27,681 bases of DNA from CAZQLE01 sp964593905 (GCA_964593905.1 CAZQLE010000023.1:1-27681); one strand, 5' to 3'. Positions 14,071 through 21,784 are shown, counted from the stretch's first letter. Translations and numbers: made by a program. Notes: a model not told the origin generated them from the sequence alone.

Positions 14071-14102
14071 GTTGTTCAGCCCAATTGCCGGGGCTGAACA
14101 AC
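14071..14102. repeat. perfect 12-bp inverted repeat
   Basis: GTTGTTCAGCCC (14071-14082) and GGGCTGAACAAC (14091-14102) with an 8-nt centre. Neither strand has a T-run after it, so it is not a standard intrinsic terminator. It lies 26 nt upstream of the leader's -10 and 74 nt after the plsC stop. It is an operator or mRNA-end hairpin candidate. Confidence 0.75.
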
Positions 14103-14110
14103 TTCGAGAG

Positions 14111-14160
14111 ACCCACCCCGCTCCTCCCTGCGGCAAAAACACCGTCATGAGGGGAGAAAA
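14111..14160 (-). repeat. intergenic hairpin repeat, copy 2
   Basis: A diverged direct copy of 12460-12510 (shared ACCCACCCCGC, CGGCAAAAA and CCGTCATGAG). It keeps a stem with different bases (CTCCC/GGGAG and CGG/CCG), which suggests the fold matters. It lies 16 nt after the plsC stop. The two copies bracket the MFS unit. Confidence 0.55.
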
Positions 14161-14175
14161 TTCTTTTTGAGCCGT

Positions 14176-14850
14176 TTAATGCTCCAAACCCCACTCGCTG
14201 CGCAACTCGGCCACGCGCGGATAATCACGGTAAAAGCCGCGATACGATTCAGGCAGCAAGGCCGCCAGGCGGCACATGATTTCGGTGGTATATTCTGCCA
14301 TCTGCTCTTCCCGCCGGTCGCGGTCCAGCGGCGGAACGTGCAACGCCGGGCCAAAGCGGGCGATGATTTTGGGCCGCTGAAAGCGCGACAACTTCTTAAA
14401 CACATCTTCTGTGCCAGTAATTGCCACCGGCACCACCGGCACACCCGCCTTGCTGGCGAGCAGCACCGTGCCAGCCTTTCCTTCCAAAAGCTGCCCGGTC
14501 TCGCTGCGCGTTCCCTCAGGAGAAATCCCCAGCGCCTTGCCCTGTTTTAGCAGCTCAAACGAGGCCTTGAACGCTGAAAAATCGGCCTTGGTGCGGTCCA
14601 GCCAGATGCCCTGCGCCGTGTTGGTAAACCAACGGAACAGCGGATAGCGTTGATACTTATCCGCTACCAGGGCGGTTAGATCTTCGCGGACAGGCATGAC
14701 AAACAACACGGGGATATCCACCCGGCTGAGATGGTTGGTCGCAATCAACGCCGCCCCGGTCGGGGGAACATGCTCGATTCCCTGAAATTCCAGACTGGTC
14801 AGCGTGCGGAGCAGAAAGCGCATAATGCTCTTTAGCGTTTCCCGTTTCAT
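14176..14850 (-). CDS. plsC: 1-acyl-sn-glycerol-3-phosphate acyltransferase (PlsC family)
   Basis: A 224-residue membrane-associated acyltransferase that adds the second acyl chain in phosphatidic acid synthesis. Catalytic block I is NHLSRVD (H40, D45), block II is around GIWLDRTKAD, and block III is PEGTRS (E112-S116). Block IV is the hydrophobic GVPVVPVAITGTE. The length is close to the family norm of 220-250. GAGGAG lies 7 nt before the ATG. It is the last gene of the run tmk, lipoprotein, PrsW-like, DedA, PlsC, with a 51-bp gap after DedA. The acyl donor (acyl-ACP or acyl-CoA) and exact acceptor cannot be told. A repeat hairpin and a palindrome follow the stop. Confidence 0.88.
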   Translation of the reverse strand: MKRETLKSIMRFLLRTLTSLEFQGIEHVPPTGAALIATNHLSRVDIPVLFVMPVREDLTALVADKYQRYPLFRWFTNTAQGIWLDRTKADFSAFKASFELLKQGKALGISPEGTRSETGQLLEGKAGTVLLASKAGVPVVPVAITGTEDVFKKLSRFQRPKIIARFGPALHVPPLDRDRREEQMAEYTTEIMCRLAALLPESYRGFYRDYPRVAELRSEWGLEH

Positions 14851-14901
14851 ACAGGTTCTCCTCGAAGCCCTTGCCGATAATTTTTGCGCGGTGTGCCCGG
14901 C

Positions 14902-15558
14902 TTACTTATGAGTTGCGGCCGGTCTCAACCGCGGTGCAAGCCGTTTGACCACAAACCACACCACCGCGATCACGCCCAGCACCAGAATCACATTCTGATA
15001 GGCGCTTACAAAATCGACCACCTTGCCCCAATTCTGGCCCAGCAGACGGCCGGCAATCACCAGCACCACATTCCAAAGCCCCGTGCCCAGGGCAGTAAAA
15101 AAGGTAAACCGCAGCGGGTTCATCTTCGCCGTGCCGGCCGGAATGGAGATTAAACTGCGCACAATCGGCACCAGACGGCCAAAAAAGATTACGGTATCGC
15201 CGTAGTGGTGAAACCACTCCAACGCTTTATCCAGGTCGCTCTCTTGCAGCAGCAGCCACTTGCCATAATGCTGAATCAGCCAGCGAATGCGGGCCTCATC
15301 CAACAGGCGGCCCACCCCGTAAAACACCCAGGCGCCGGCCACCGCGCCCAGCATCGCCACCAGCACCACGGTGACCACATTGAACTCGCCCGTGATGGTG
15401 CGAAAACCCGCCAGCGGTAAGATCACCTCGGAAGGGATGGGCGGAAAAATATTCTCCAGGAACATCACCAGCGCCAGGCCGGGATATCCCAGAGTGTCGA
15501 TCACTGTCAAGACCCAGTCTTTGATGATATTCAGAATTTGTCCAAGATCAAAACTCAT
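14902..15558 (-). CDS. DedA-family membrane protein
   Basis: A 218-residue polytopic protein of the DedA/SNARE-associated (VTT) superfamily. The signatures are FLENIFPPIPSEVILPLAGF near residue 34 and FFGRLVPIVRSLISIPAGTAKMNP in the C-terminal half, the conserved re-entrant motif with G-R and R. DedA proteins are now linked to lipid flipping, for example of undecaprenyl phosphate or phosphatidylethanolamine. AGGAA lies 10 nt before the ATG. The gene starts 7 nt after the stop of the PrsW-like gene, so it is co-transcribed with it. With PlsC next door it may serve membrane lipid homeostasis (inference). Confidence 0.9.
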   Translation of the reverse strand: MSFDLGQILNIIKDWVLTVIDTLGYPGLALVMFLENIFPPIPSEVILPLAGFRTITGEFNVVTVVLVAMLGAVAGAWVFYGVGRLLDEARIRWLIQHYGKWLLLQESDLDKALEWFHHYGDTVIFFGRLVPIVRSLISIPAGTAKMNPLRFTFFTALGTGLWNVVLVIAGRLLGQNWGKVVDFVSAYQNVILVLGVIAVVWFVVKRLAPRLRPAATHK

Positions 15559-15565
15559 GCGTTAT

Positions 15566-16807
15566 TCATTCCTGTTGAAAGATTGCCGGTGCGGCGGGCT
15601 GCCCGATTTTTTCTATCGGAGACGACTTGCGCAAAAGACGGTTTGCAGCAAACAGGAAGGTCAGCAAGATGACCGCCAAAACCGGCAGCACCAGCGGCGC
15701 CGCCTGCGAAAGCCGCCCCAACAAACTCTCGGGTAGAAAATTCACCACACTGCTAAGCCCCAATAGTATACCAAAAATATTCCAGATACCATGAAAGGCC
15801 ACCGCTGCCAGGTAAGCCCCGGCCAGGCGCAGATATTCACCCGAAGCCCACGCCGAAGCCAGCCCCCAGCCCACCAGGCCCGAGGCAGCCGTATGCAGCA
15901 GCCCGGTGCCCAGCCGCGCCGCGGCGGTCATTGCCCAGCTGTTTCCGGTAGGCGCAGATAAAGCCGCCAGGGTCTCCAACAGCGCAAATACCGCGCCGCA
16001 GATCACCCCGCCGATAAACCCGGCAGCGGGTGTCAACTGGCGGTCAGCGATAAACCACAGCGCCAGCGGCTTGAACAGCTCTTCAATAAACGGAACCACG
16101 CCGGCGGTGAAGAGGATGGCAATAAAAATAAAGGTCGGGTTGCGCAAATAGGGCTGCAAAATGCGCAGCAAAGCCTCGGGGTCGGTTTGCACATTGCTGA
16201 TGCGCTGCGCCAGCAGCAGCAGTGATTCAGCCAGCTCAGGCTGCGAGATGACATAAACCACCCCCGCCGTGATCCCGGCGATGATGATCAGGGTCTCGAC
16301 CAGCAAGATCAAGGGCATTGTGGCGGCCAGCGAAAAGCCAACCAGCCCCCATTCGTGCTGCGGCTTCAAACCCGGCAGCCCGCGCCGGGCAAATTCGATC
16401 ACCCACCACAAAGGGATGAAAACCACCGCAAGCAGCAGCGGCGGGAAGAAGACCCAGGCCAGCGCACTTTGCGAAACCCGCGCCCCCAGCAGCAGCAGTG
16501 CGGCCCACATCACCAGCAGCAGGCTGACCACTTTCATCGGGTTGTGAAGAGAAAGGTGCAGCGGCGGCTTGCCGCTTAACCGCTGCACACTTTGGATTAA
16601 TGAAGGCGTCAACAGCGCCGCGCTAATCAGCGCGATCCATGCTGCGTTAAACAGCGCCACCGTCTGGCCGCCGGCGCTGCGGTCATTCACGGCTGAAATC
16701 ATTCCAAACAACGCCAGACCGCCCGCCGCCGGAATCAGGGTGATCAGACCCAGGGCGCTCACCAACAACTGCAACACTGAGGGAATGTGCAGCTTACGTG
16801 CAGACAT
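15566..16807 (-). CDS. PrsW-family intramembrane protease
   Basis: A 413-residue protein with roughly ten or more membrane helices. It carries the PrsW/Abi-like motifs PFIEELFKPLALW (E242, E243, K246), ALLET (E278), LHTAASGLVGWG (H305) and AFHGIWN (H339). PrsW of Bacillus cleaves an anti-sigma factor within or near the membrane. The target here is unknown, and no anti-sigma or sigma gene is in the window. An extra helical domain precedes the catalytic core, making it longer than typical PrsW (about 220). The start has GAGG 7 nt upstream, and its ATG shares one base with the TAA of the lipoprotein gene (TAATG), so translation is coupled. Catalytic activity is inferred from motifs. Confidence 0.82.
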   Translation of the reverse strand: MSARKLHIPSVLQLLVSALGLITLIPAAGGLALFGMISAVNDRSAGGQTVALFNAAWIALISAALLTPSLIQSVQRLSGKPPLHLSLHNPMKVVSLLLVMWAALLLLGARVSQSALAWVFFPPLLLAVVFIPLWWVIEFARRGLPGLKPQHEWGLVGFSLAATMPLILLVETLIIIAGITAGVVYVISQPELAESLLLLAQRISNVQTDPEALLRILQPYLRNPTFIFIAILFTAGVVPFIEELFKPLALWFIADRQLTPAAGFIGGVICGAVFALLETLAALSAPTGNSWAMTAAARLGTGLLHTAASGLVGWGLASAWASGEYLRLAGAYLAAVAFHGIWNIFGILLGLSSVVNFLPESLLGRLSQAAPLVLPVLAVILLTFLFAANRLLRKSSPIEKIGQPAAPAIFQQE

Positions 16808-18096
16808 TATTTTTCCTCAATGGTCACGGTAATGATCCGGTCTGCCACGCTCGAAACCTTGCCCTCTTCGGGCACCCGCTCGTTCAGTTTTTCGGCCACC
16901 TCCAGGCCCTCAACCACCTGGGCAAAAATGGTGTAACCACCGTCAAGCTGGGCAAGCTGGTTAAAAGCGATGAAGAACTGGCTGCCGTTGGTGTCGGGGC
17001 CCGAATTTGCCATTCCGACCATGCCGGCTTTATCAAACTTCAGATCGTTCAATTCATTGCTAAAGTAATAGCCGGGGCCGCCCATGCCCGAACCCGACGG
17101 GTCGCCGCCCTGGGCGACAAAACCGGGGATGACGCGATGGAACGGGGTGTCATCAAACCAGCCATTGCGCGCCAGGAAGATGAAAGAGTTGACCGCCATC
17201 GGCGCTTTATCGGCAAACAGCTTCATCACGATATCGCCTTTTTCGGTCTTGATGGTGGCCGTGTAATCTTTGGTCGGGTCCACCGTCATTTCGGGGCACT
17301 GCTCAAACTGGCGTGCTTCCAGGTTAATCAGATCGATGATCGACTTCATACTGTCCAGATCGCGCGGGCCCTGATAAACATTCATGTTAATCAGCGCAAA
17401 CGGCGTGCCGGGAATGCCAATTTCAATTCCTTTGGCAACATCGGCTTCGACCTTGGCCTTAATTTTGGGGTCTTTCAAATCCGCTGCAAAGGCGGTCATA
17501 TCCAGTTCCAGGCCTTCTGCCGTCTGGGTCAGGGTTTTCTCAAAGTCTGCCAGGGTCTGGTCTGCCCATTCAGCCTGAGAAGCAAACAAGACATCGCCAA
17601 ATTCAAAAAACTTGCCCTGCTTGCCGGCTGCTTCGGCGCCCTGAGAAGCCAGCAGCGCTTTATCGTGAAATTCGAGCGGGAAATGGCGGAAGATGACCCG
17701 CACAGTATCGGGATAAGCCTCACGCAGTTGCACCAGCGTTTCAGCAAATTCAGAACAATAGGGGCATTGAAAATCACTGTATTCAATGATGGTAATCGCA
17801 GCATCCGCCGGGCCTTCAGACCAATCGGTATCGGTTGGCGCACCAAAAACGGCGGCCACGGTCGGGTTGGGCTCAATGCGATTGCTCTGCGGGGTGCAGA
17901 CGGCCGGGCCGGTCTGCACCGGTTCGGCGGCCGCTGTTTCATCTTCAGGCACAGCCGTGGCCGCTTCGGTCGCCGCAGCTTCAGAGGCGGTCGCGGCGGG
18001 CTTAACTTCGGTGGTGGCTGCCGGCGCAGCCGCCTGAGGGGCACAGGCAGTCAACGCGACCGCCAGAACAAGAACGAGAATCCAGTACTTTCGCAT
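16807..18096 (-). CDS. lipoprotein with DsbA-like thioredoxin domain fused to a cyclophilin peptidyl-prolyl isomerase
   Basis: A 429-residue exported lipoprotein. The signal peptide ends in the lipobox LTAC (Cys18), followed by an Ala/Thr/Glu-rich spacer to about residue 66. A DsbA-like thioredoxin fold (about 85-265) has the active site CPYC (111-114) and a cis-Pro loop GIPGTPF. A cyclophilin domain (about 276-429) has FHRVIPGFVAQGGDPSGSG with the catalytic Arg321 and the NGSQFFI motif. Two further cysteines, 67 and 267, flank the thioredoxin domain and could form a structural disulphide. The product should form or isomerise disulphides and Xaa-Pro bonds in proteins outside the membrane. The start has AGGAG 5 nt before the ATG. 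It lies 8 nt after tmk and overlaps the PrsW-like gene by one base. The two-enzyme fusion is unusual in bacteria as far as I know. Confidence 0.92.
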   Translation of the reverse strand: MRKYWILVLVLAVALTACAPQAAAPAATTEVKPAATASEAAATEAATAVPEDETAAAEPVQTGPAVCTPQSNRIEPNPTVAAVFGAPTDTDWSEGPADAAITIIEYSDFQCPYCSEFAETLVQLREAYPDTVRVIFRHFPLEFHDKALLASQGAEAAGKQGKFFEFGDVLFASQAEWADQTLADFEKTLTQTAEGLELDMTAFAADLKDPKIKAKVEADVAKGIEIGIPGTPFALINMNVYQGPRDLDSMKSIIDLINLEARQFEQCPEMTVDPTKDYTATIKTEKGDIVMKLFADKAPMAVNSFIFLARNGWFDDTPFHRVIPGFVAQGGDPSGSGMGGPGYYFSNELNDLKFDKAGMVGMANSGPDTNGSQFFIAFNQLAQLDGGYTIFAQVVEGLEVAEKLNERVPEEGKVSSVADRIITVTIEEK

Positions 18097-18104
18097 ACGA
18101 ACTC

Positions 18105-18731
18105 CTAAGGATTTGAAATTAACTTTAACCGTTCATCCACTGCCTGTTGCAGTGCAGCCTGCACTGCCACAATGGGCTGAGAGCCATCAATCACCACCCA
18201 GCGCTGCGGCTCTTCAGCGGCCATCTCCAGATAGCCCAGCCGCACCCGGCGGTGAAATTCCAATTGATAAGCATCCATCCGGTTCCATTCTCCGCCCTGC
18301 TTGCGGCGCGAAAGGCCGGTCTCCACATCCACATCGATGTAACAGGTTAAATTGGGGACCAACCCGCCGGTGGCAAAATGGAGCAACTGGCGCAGAAAAT
18401 CGCGGTCATAACCGTGCCCGTAGCCCTGATAAGCCAGGGTGGAATCGGCATAGCGGTCGCTGATGACCACCATGCCCTTCTCTAAAGACGGGCGTACCAG
18501 TTGGTTCACCAGTTGGGCGCGTGCTGCGCAAAAAAGCAAAATCTCGGTGCGCGGGTCCATTTCCTGATTTTTCATGCTCATGATCACCTGGCGCACCTGA
18601 TCGCTGATCGGTGTGCCGCCGGGCTCACGCGTGGTGAGCACCTGCAGCCCGCGGGCTCGCAAATGTTCTGCCAGGCGTGGAATCTGGGTTGTCTTGCCGC
18701 TTCCATCGGGCCCTTCCAGAGTGATGAACAC
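18105..18731 (-). CDS. tmk: thymidylate kinase
   Basis: A 208-residue kinase that phosphorylates dTMP to dTDP. It has the P-loop EGPDGSGKTT, a TREPGGTPISDQVR segment for dTMP contact, and ISDRYADSTLAYQGYG (the DRY/H motif with the substrate-binding loop). Length and order are normal for the family. The start is GTG at 18731, with GGAGGAG just upstream. The Shine-Dalgarno sits in the loop of a GTGG/CCAC hairpin (18732-18744), beside a larger inverted repeat. It is the first gene of the envelope-protein cluster, a pairing of nucleotide and folding genes that probably reflects lineage-specific operon layout. Confidence 0.95.
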   Translation of the reverse strand: MFITLEGPDGSGKTTQIPRLAEHLRARGLQVLTTREPGGTPISDQVRQVIMSMKNQEMDPRTEILLFCAARAQLVNQLVRPSLEKGMVVISDRYADSTLAYQGYGHGYDRDFLRQLLHFATGGLVPNLTCYIDVDVETGLSRRKQGGEWNRMDAYQLEFHRRVRLGYLEMAAEEPQRWVVIDGSQPIVAVQAALQQAVDERLKLISNP

Positions 18732-18744
18732 GTGGCTCCTCCAC

Positions 18745-18773
18745 GATCTTGCCGCAGTATCAATGGCAAGATC
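18745..18773. repeat. 9-bp inverted repeat before tmk
   Basis: GATCTTGCC (18745-18753) and GGCAAGATC (18765-18773) with an 11-nt centre end 13 nt before the tmk GTG. It could act as an operator, or as an mRNA hairpin next to the ribosome-binding site. No T-run follows. Confidence 0.6.
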
Positions 18774-18792
18774 AAAGCCGGTTAAAAATGGT

Positions 18793-18840
18793 CACCACAG
18801 GGGATGTCACAGGCTGCCAGGCAGTGTGCGCCCTGTGGTG
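18793..18840 (-). terminator. long hairpin between the R3H-AAA gene and tmk
   Basis: Perfect 10-bp outer arms CACCACAGGG (18793-18802) and CCCTGTGGTG (18831-18840) enclose a second stem (CACA/TGTG plus CTG/CAG). On the minus strand ACCATTTTT follows, so a T5 tract starts 4 nt after the stem. It is plausibly the terminator of the R3H-AAA gene 89 nt upstream, though the tract is short and offset. It may instead belong to the tmk leader. Confidence 0.5.
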
Positions 18841-18928
18841 TGTTGATATCGGTTCACTTAACAACCGTCCCACCCTGCGCTGTGGTCTTTCGCAGCAGCC
18901 ATCGGAGGGGGCAGGTCATCCTTCTATT

Positions 18929-20614
18929 TTACTCGCGAAAGATGCGAACGCGGCGGTTCGGATCTTTGCCATACGAGTGAGAGACCAGTTCGGCCTGGCG
19001 CGCCAACTCGTGCTGAATGCGGCGTACCGCCGCATTGGCCGGGGGCAGATCCACCCAGCGCTGGCCGTTGAGCACAGCCGAAATAGCCGCCTGGGTTTCA
19101 TCGGTCACGTCTTCCCAGTTGTTAACCGCCGGCTGCTCCACGGCCACATTAAACATCTCGGCCAGCGACTGTTCCATCTGGTTCACCGTGTTAGCGCGCA
19201 GCACATAAATCGGCATTCCGCGCTCTTCGGCCTCCAGAATGGTTTGCTGCCGGCTGCGATAATAGGGCCGCAGGGTCATCAGCACCTCGGCCTCCGAAGG
19301 CTCGCGCACCACCACCGCCGGCACGCCCAGACGTTTGGCCGCCTGGGTCAGCCGGTTGCGCGCCACCCCATAGGGGAAGATGCGCAACGCGCTCAACCGC
19401 CCGCTGCCGGCCGGAGTCTGTTCAGCAGAGTCAGAGGGATACATTCCGCCCGCGGCAGCCTCAACCGGGCTGCGCCGCGAGCGCCGCGTGGGCTGCGATT
19501 GCGCCGGCTCGGGGCCGGGTTGCTGCGGGCCCAGACCGCTGCCGCCGTTGCTGCGCCGGTATCCCTGTTGGCCCTGCTGGTTGCGGTTAAACTGCGGCGA
19601 CTGCATCACCGGCGCAGGGGCGCGTTCAGAGCGCACTTCGCCGTTCTCATCGCGGAAGCGCACCTGCGGCTGGAGGGGAATCCCTCTTACCAGCGCATCC
19701 ACCGCTGCCGAAACATCCGGGTGCACCACCAGCCGATCACGATCCATGATCTCAATCAGCACATCAAAGGTGGGTGGGGCGCGCCGTTCCAACACGGTTT
19801 TCTGTGTTCCGCGCCGCCGCGCTTCTTCATCTGACAGCGTCACCGACTCAATGCCGCCCACCAGATCCGACAGGGTGGGGTTAAGCAGCAGATTTTCCAG
19901 CGTACGGCCGTGCGCGGTGCCAATCAACTGCACCCCGCGCTCGGCAATGGTGCGCGCGGCCAGCGCCTCAAGCTCTCGACCAATTTCATCAATCACGACA
20001 ACTTCGGGGTTGTGGTTTTCAACCGCCTCAATCATCACTTCATGCTGTAATGAAGGCATGGCAACCTGCATACGGCGCGCCCGACCAACTGCCGGGTGCG
20101 GCACATCGCCATCGCCGCCAATTTCATTGGAAGTATCCACAATCACCACGCGGTGGCTTTCGGCCAGCACGCGCGCCGCCTCACGCAGCATGGTGGTTTT
20201 ACCAATTCCGGGTTTCCCCAGAATGAGAATGCTCTGCCCCGATTTCACCAGGTCTTCGATGATATCCAGCGTACCATACACCGCGCGGCCCACCCGGCAG
20301 GTCAGGCCCACAATGGCCCCGCGCCGGTTGCGAATCGCTGAAATGCGGTGCAGGGTGCGTTCCATTCCGGCGCGGTTATCCGCGTCAAAATCGCCAATCC
20401 GCTCGGTAACATAATCGAGATCGGCGCGGGCAACTTCACGCTCCAGCAGCGCCACATCACCTTCCACAAAACGGGCCATCGGAACACGCCCCAGGTCCAT
20501 TACAATCTCAAGCAGCCGGTCGCTATGATCGGCTTTAACAACGGCCTGGGTGATATCGGGAGGCAAAACACTCAATAAAGCATGTAAATCGTCAGTTATT
20601 CGTCTCTGTGTCAT
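18929..20614 (-). CDS. AAA+ ATPase with C-terminal R3H domain (Ycf45/SpoIIIAA-like)
   Basis: A 561-residue cytoplasmic protein. Residues 1-115 are the N-terminal region typical of Ycf45-like proteins. The ATPase core (about 115-330) has Walker A GKPGIGKTT (133-141), the sensor-like IVDTSNEIGGDGDVPH, and Walker B VVVIDEIG (205-212). A Gln/Pro/Arg-rich low-complexity linker (about 335-405) follows. After this comes a helical segment and a C-terminal R3H domain with RRIQH (R-x3-H), which binds single-stranded nucleic acid. Homologues occur in cyanobacteria, plastids and Chloroflexota, with no firmly established function. The ATPase part also resembles the sporulation ATPase SpoIIIAA. No clear Shine-Dalgarno precedes the ATG at 20614. 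A TATAAA 9 nt upstream leaves a leaderless transcript possible, and an extended -10 lies further upstream. Confidence 0.85.
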   Translation of the reverse strand: MTQRRITDDLHALLSVLPPDITQAVVKADHSDRLLEIVMDLGRVPMARFVEGDVALLEREVARADLDYVTERIGDFDADNRAGMERTLHRISAIRNRRGAIVGLTCRVGRAVYGTLDIIEDLVKSGQSILILGKPGIGKTTMLREAARVLAESHRVVIVDTSNEIGGDGDVPHPAVGRARRMQVAMPSLQHEVMIEAVENHNPEVVVIDEIGRELEALAARTIAERGVQLIGTAHGRTLENLLLNPTLSDLVGGIESVTLSDEEARRRGTQKTVLERRAPPTFDVLIEIMDRDRLVVHPDVSAAVDALVRGIPLQPQVRFRDENGEVRSERAPAPVMQSPQFNRNQQGQQGYRRSNGGSGLGPQQPGPEPAQSQPTRRSRRSPVEAAAGGMYPSDSAEQTPAGSGRLSALRIFPYGVARNRLTQAAKRLGVPAVVVREPSEAEVLMTLRPYYRSRQQTILEAEERGMPIYVLRANTVNQMEQSLAEMFNVAVEQPAVNNWEDVTDETQAAISAVLNGQRWVDLPPANAAVRRIQHELARQAELVSHSYGKDPNRRVRIFRE

Positions 20615-20663
20615 AGTTTTTCTTTTATAAAGGGCGGCCCGGTCAACGGGTGCACCCCAACTT

Positions 20664-20672
20664 ATTGTAACA
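20664..20672 (-). promoter_or_regulatory. extended -10 upstream of the R3H-AAA gene
   Basis: TGT followed by TACAAT (20664-20669) on the minus strand, about 50 nt before the ATG. No good -35 is visible, so this is tentative. Confidence 0.35.
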
Positions 20673-20729
20673 GCTCAATCTGGCAGAGAAAATGGAGGCT
20701 CTCTTTCGCCTGAGTCGTTACAGATGATT

Positions 20730-21716
20730 TCATATACGACCATCGGCCGGGGGCGGTTCTGTTCCCGGTGAAATATGCTGCAAGATCGGCGCACTGGCCT
20801 CGGGCTGGCGATGTTCCAACATCACCCGGCGGCCGTTGCGCACCTCGGCCGGTTGCAGATGAGCCAGCCGCTTGACCATTAAGACCTGCCGCGGCGCAAT
20901 CTGCGCCCCAAGCGCCTCAAGCGCGTTATCCAACCCGGCCTGATACGAGCGCACCGCCACATAGACCGGCCTTTGCACAGATGGGTTGAAGCGCTGCACC
21001 AGACCGGTCAGCAGCTTATCCACCCGGTCTACACTGGGGTGCACCAGCGGAACCAGATAAACCCCGCGCGAACCGCTGGCGACCTCGGTATAAGCCAGGG
21101 GTTCACCATCCTGGGCAAATAGCAACCCATTCGGCGCAGCCGCCGGGGGGTCTGCGCTTTGCACCAGCGGCGGCATTAAACAATTATATAAATTTCGAAT
21201 GACCTGACCATCTTCATCTCCTGCAGCGCGCCACAAACCAGCCTCGCCCGCCGGCGCTGCCAACGGACGGTCAATTCGCCAGACTTCCTGGCGTGAATAG
21301 ACAAAAAAACCCACTTGCCGAAACGGCTCAAAAAGCAGGCTGCCCTCTTCAATTTCTGCAATCAGGTTAAAAGCCCCCCACGCACCCGCCTGAACGGTCA
21401 ACCCCTCTAACAACGCGGGCAAATTATGCAGATTGCCGCCATCTTCGGGCAAAAGGTAAGACAGCCGCGCAGAACGCCGCCCCAAACGGTAAATCATCTG
21501 ACCAATCCAGGCGGTGATACCGCTGGCTGCGGGTGAAATTCCAGTAAAACTACCAATAGCCGGATCCAGATTTAACAATATCTGAGGAAGTCCGGCTGAA
21601 TTTCTCCGCGTCAGCGCCAGAGCATTATCAAGATAAATCACCTGGCTGCGAAACCGGTAGAAAGCTGCCAGGTCTTGCCAGGATAAGGGACGAACGTCGA
21701 TAGCCTCAACTCCCAA
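20730..21716 (-). CDS. uncharacterised protein, possibly GNAT-like
   Basis: A 328-residue soluble protein that I do not recognise firmly. It opens with IDVRPLSWQDLAAFYRFRSQ, similar to the first strand-helix of GNAT acyltransferases. The C-terminal half has a beta-rich stretch GEPLAYTEVASGSRGVYLVPLVHPSVDRVDKLLTGLVQ that also fits a GNAT fold, but a clear acetyl-CoA loop (Q/RxxGxG/A) is not seen. A degenerate tandem GNAT is possible. The tail is Pro-rich. The frame opens with TTG at 21716, directly after an in-frame TGA. No upstream ATG is available in frame, and the ribosome-binding site is weak (GGCGG). A good promoter lies about 33 nt before the start. It is followed by the R3H-AAA gene 115 nt away, with that gene's own promoter candidate. 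Confidence 0.6.
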   Translation of the reverse strand: MGVEAIDVRPLSWQDLAAFYRFRSQVIYLDNALALTRRNSAGLPQILLNLDPAIGSFTGISPAASGITAWIGQMIYRLGRRSARLSYLLPEDGGNLHNLPALLEGLTVQAGAWGAFNLIAEIEEGSLLFEPFRQVGFFVYSRQEVWRIDRPLAAPAGEAGLWRAAGDEDGQVIRNLYNCLMPPLVQSADPPAAAPNGLLFAQDGEPLAYTEVASGSRGVYLVPLVHPSVDRVDKLLTGLVQRFNPSVQRPVYVAVRSYQAGLDNALEALGAQIAPRQVLMVKRLAHLQPAEVRNGRRVMLEHRQPEASAPILQHISPGTEPPPADGRI

Positions 21717-21755
21717 TCACGCCGCCATAAACTGCGCGGGGCGTGGTTAAAGAAG

Positions 21756-21784
21756 ATTCTACCACGCGCCACCGCTGCATTCAA
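21756..21784 (-). promoter_or_regulatory. sigma70-type promoter of the GNAT-like gene
   Basis: TTGAAT (21779-21784), a 17-nt spacer ending in TGG, and TAGAAT (21756-21761) on the minus strand. GCGTGG and CCACGC flank the -10 and could form a repressor site. Confidence 0.65.

Noticed and set aside
16798..18108. A 436-codon open frame on the plus strand opposite the DsbA-cyclophilin gene
   Set aside because: It mirrors a gene with clear domains on the other strand. Its product is His/Arg/Gly-rich with no recognisable fold, as expected of an antisense frame in GC-rich DNA.
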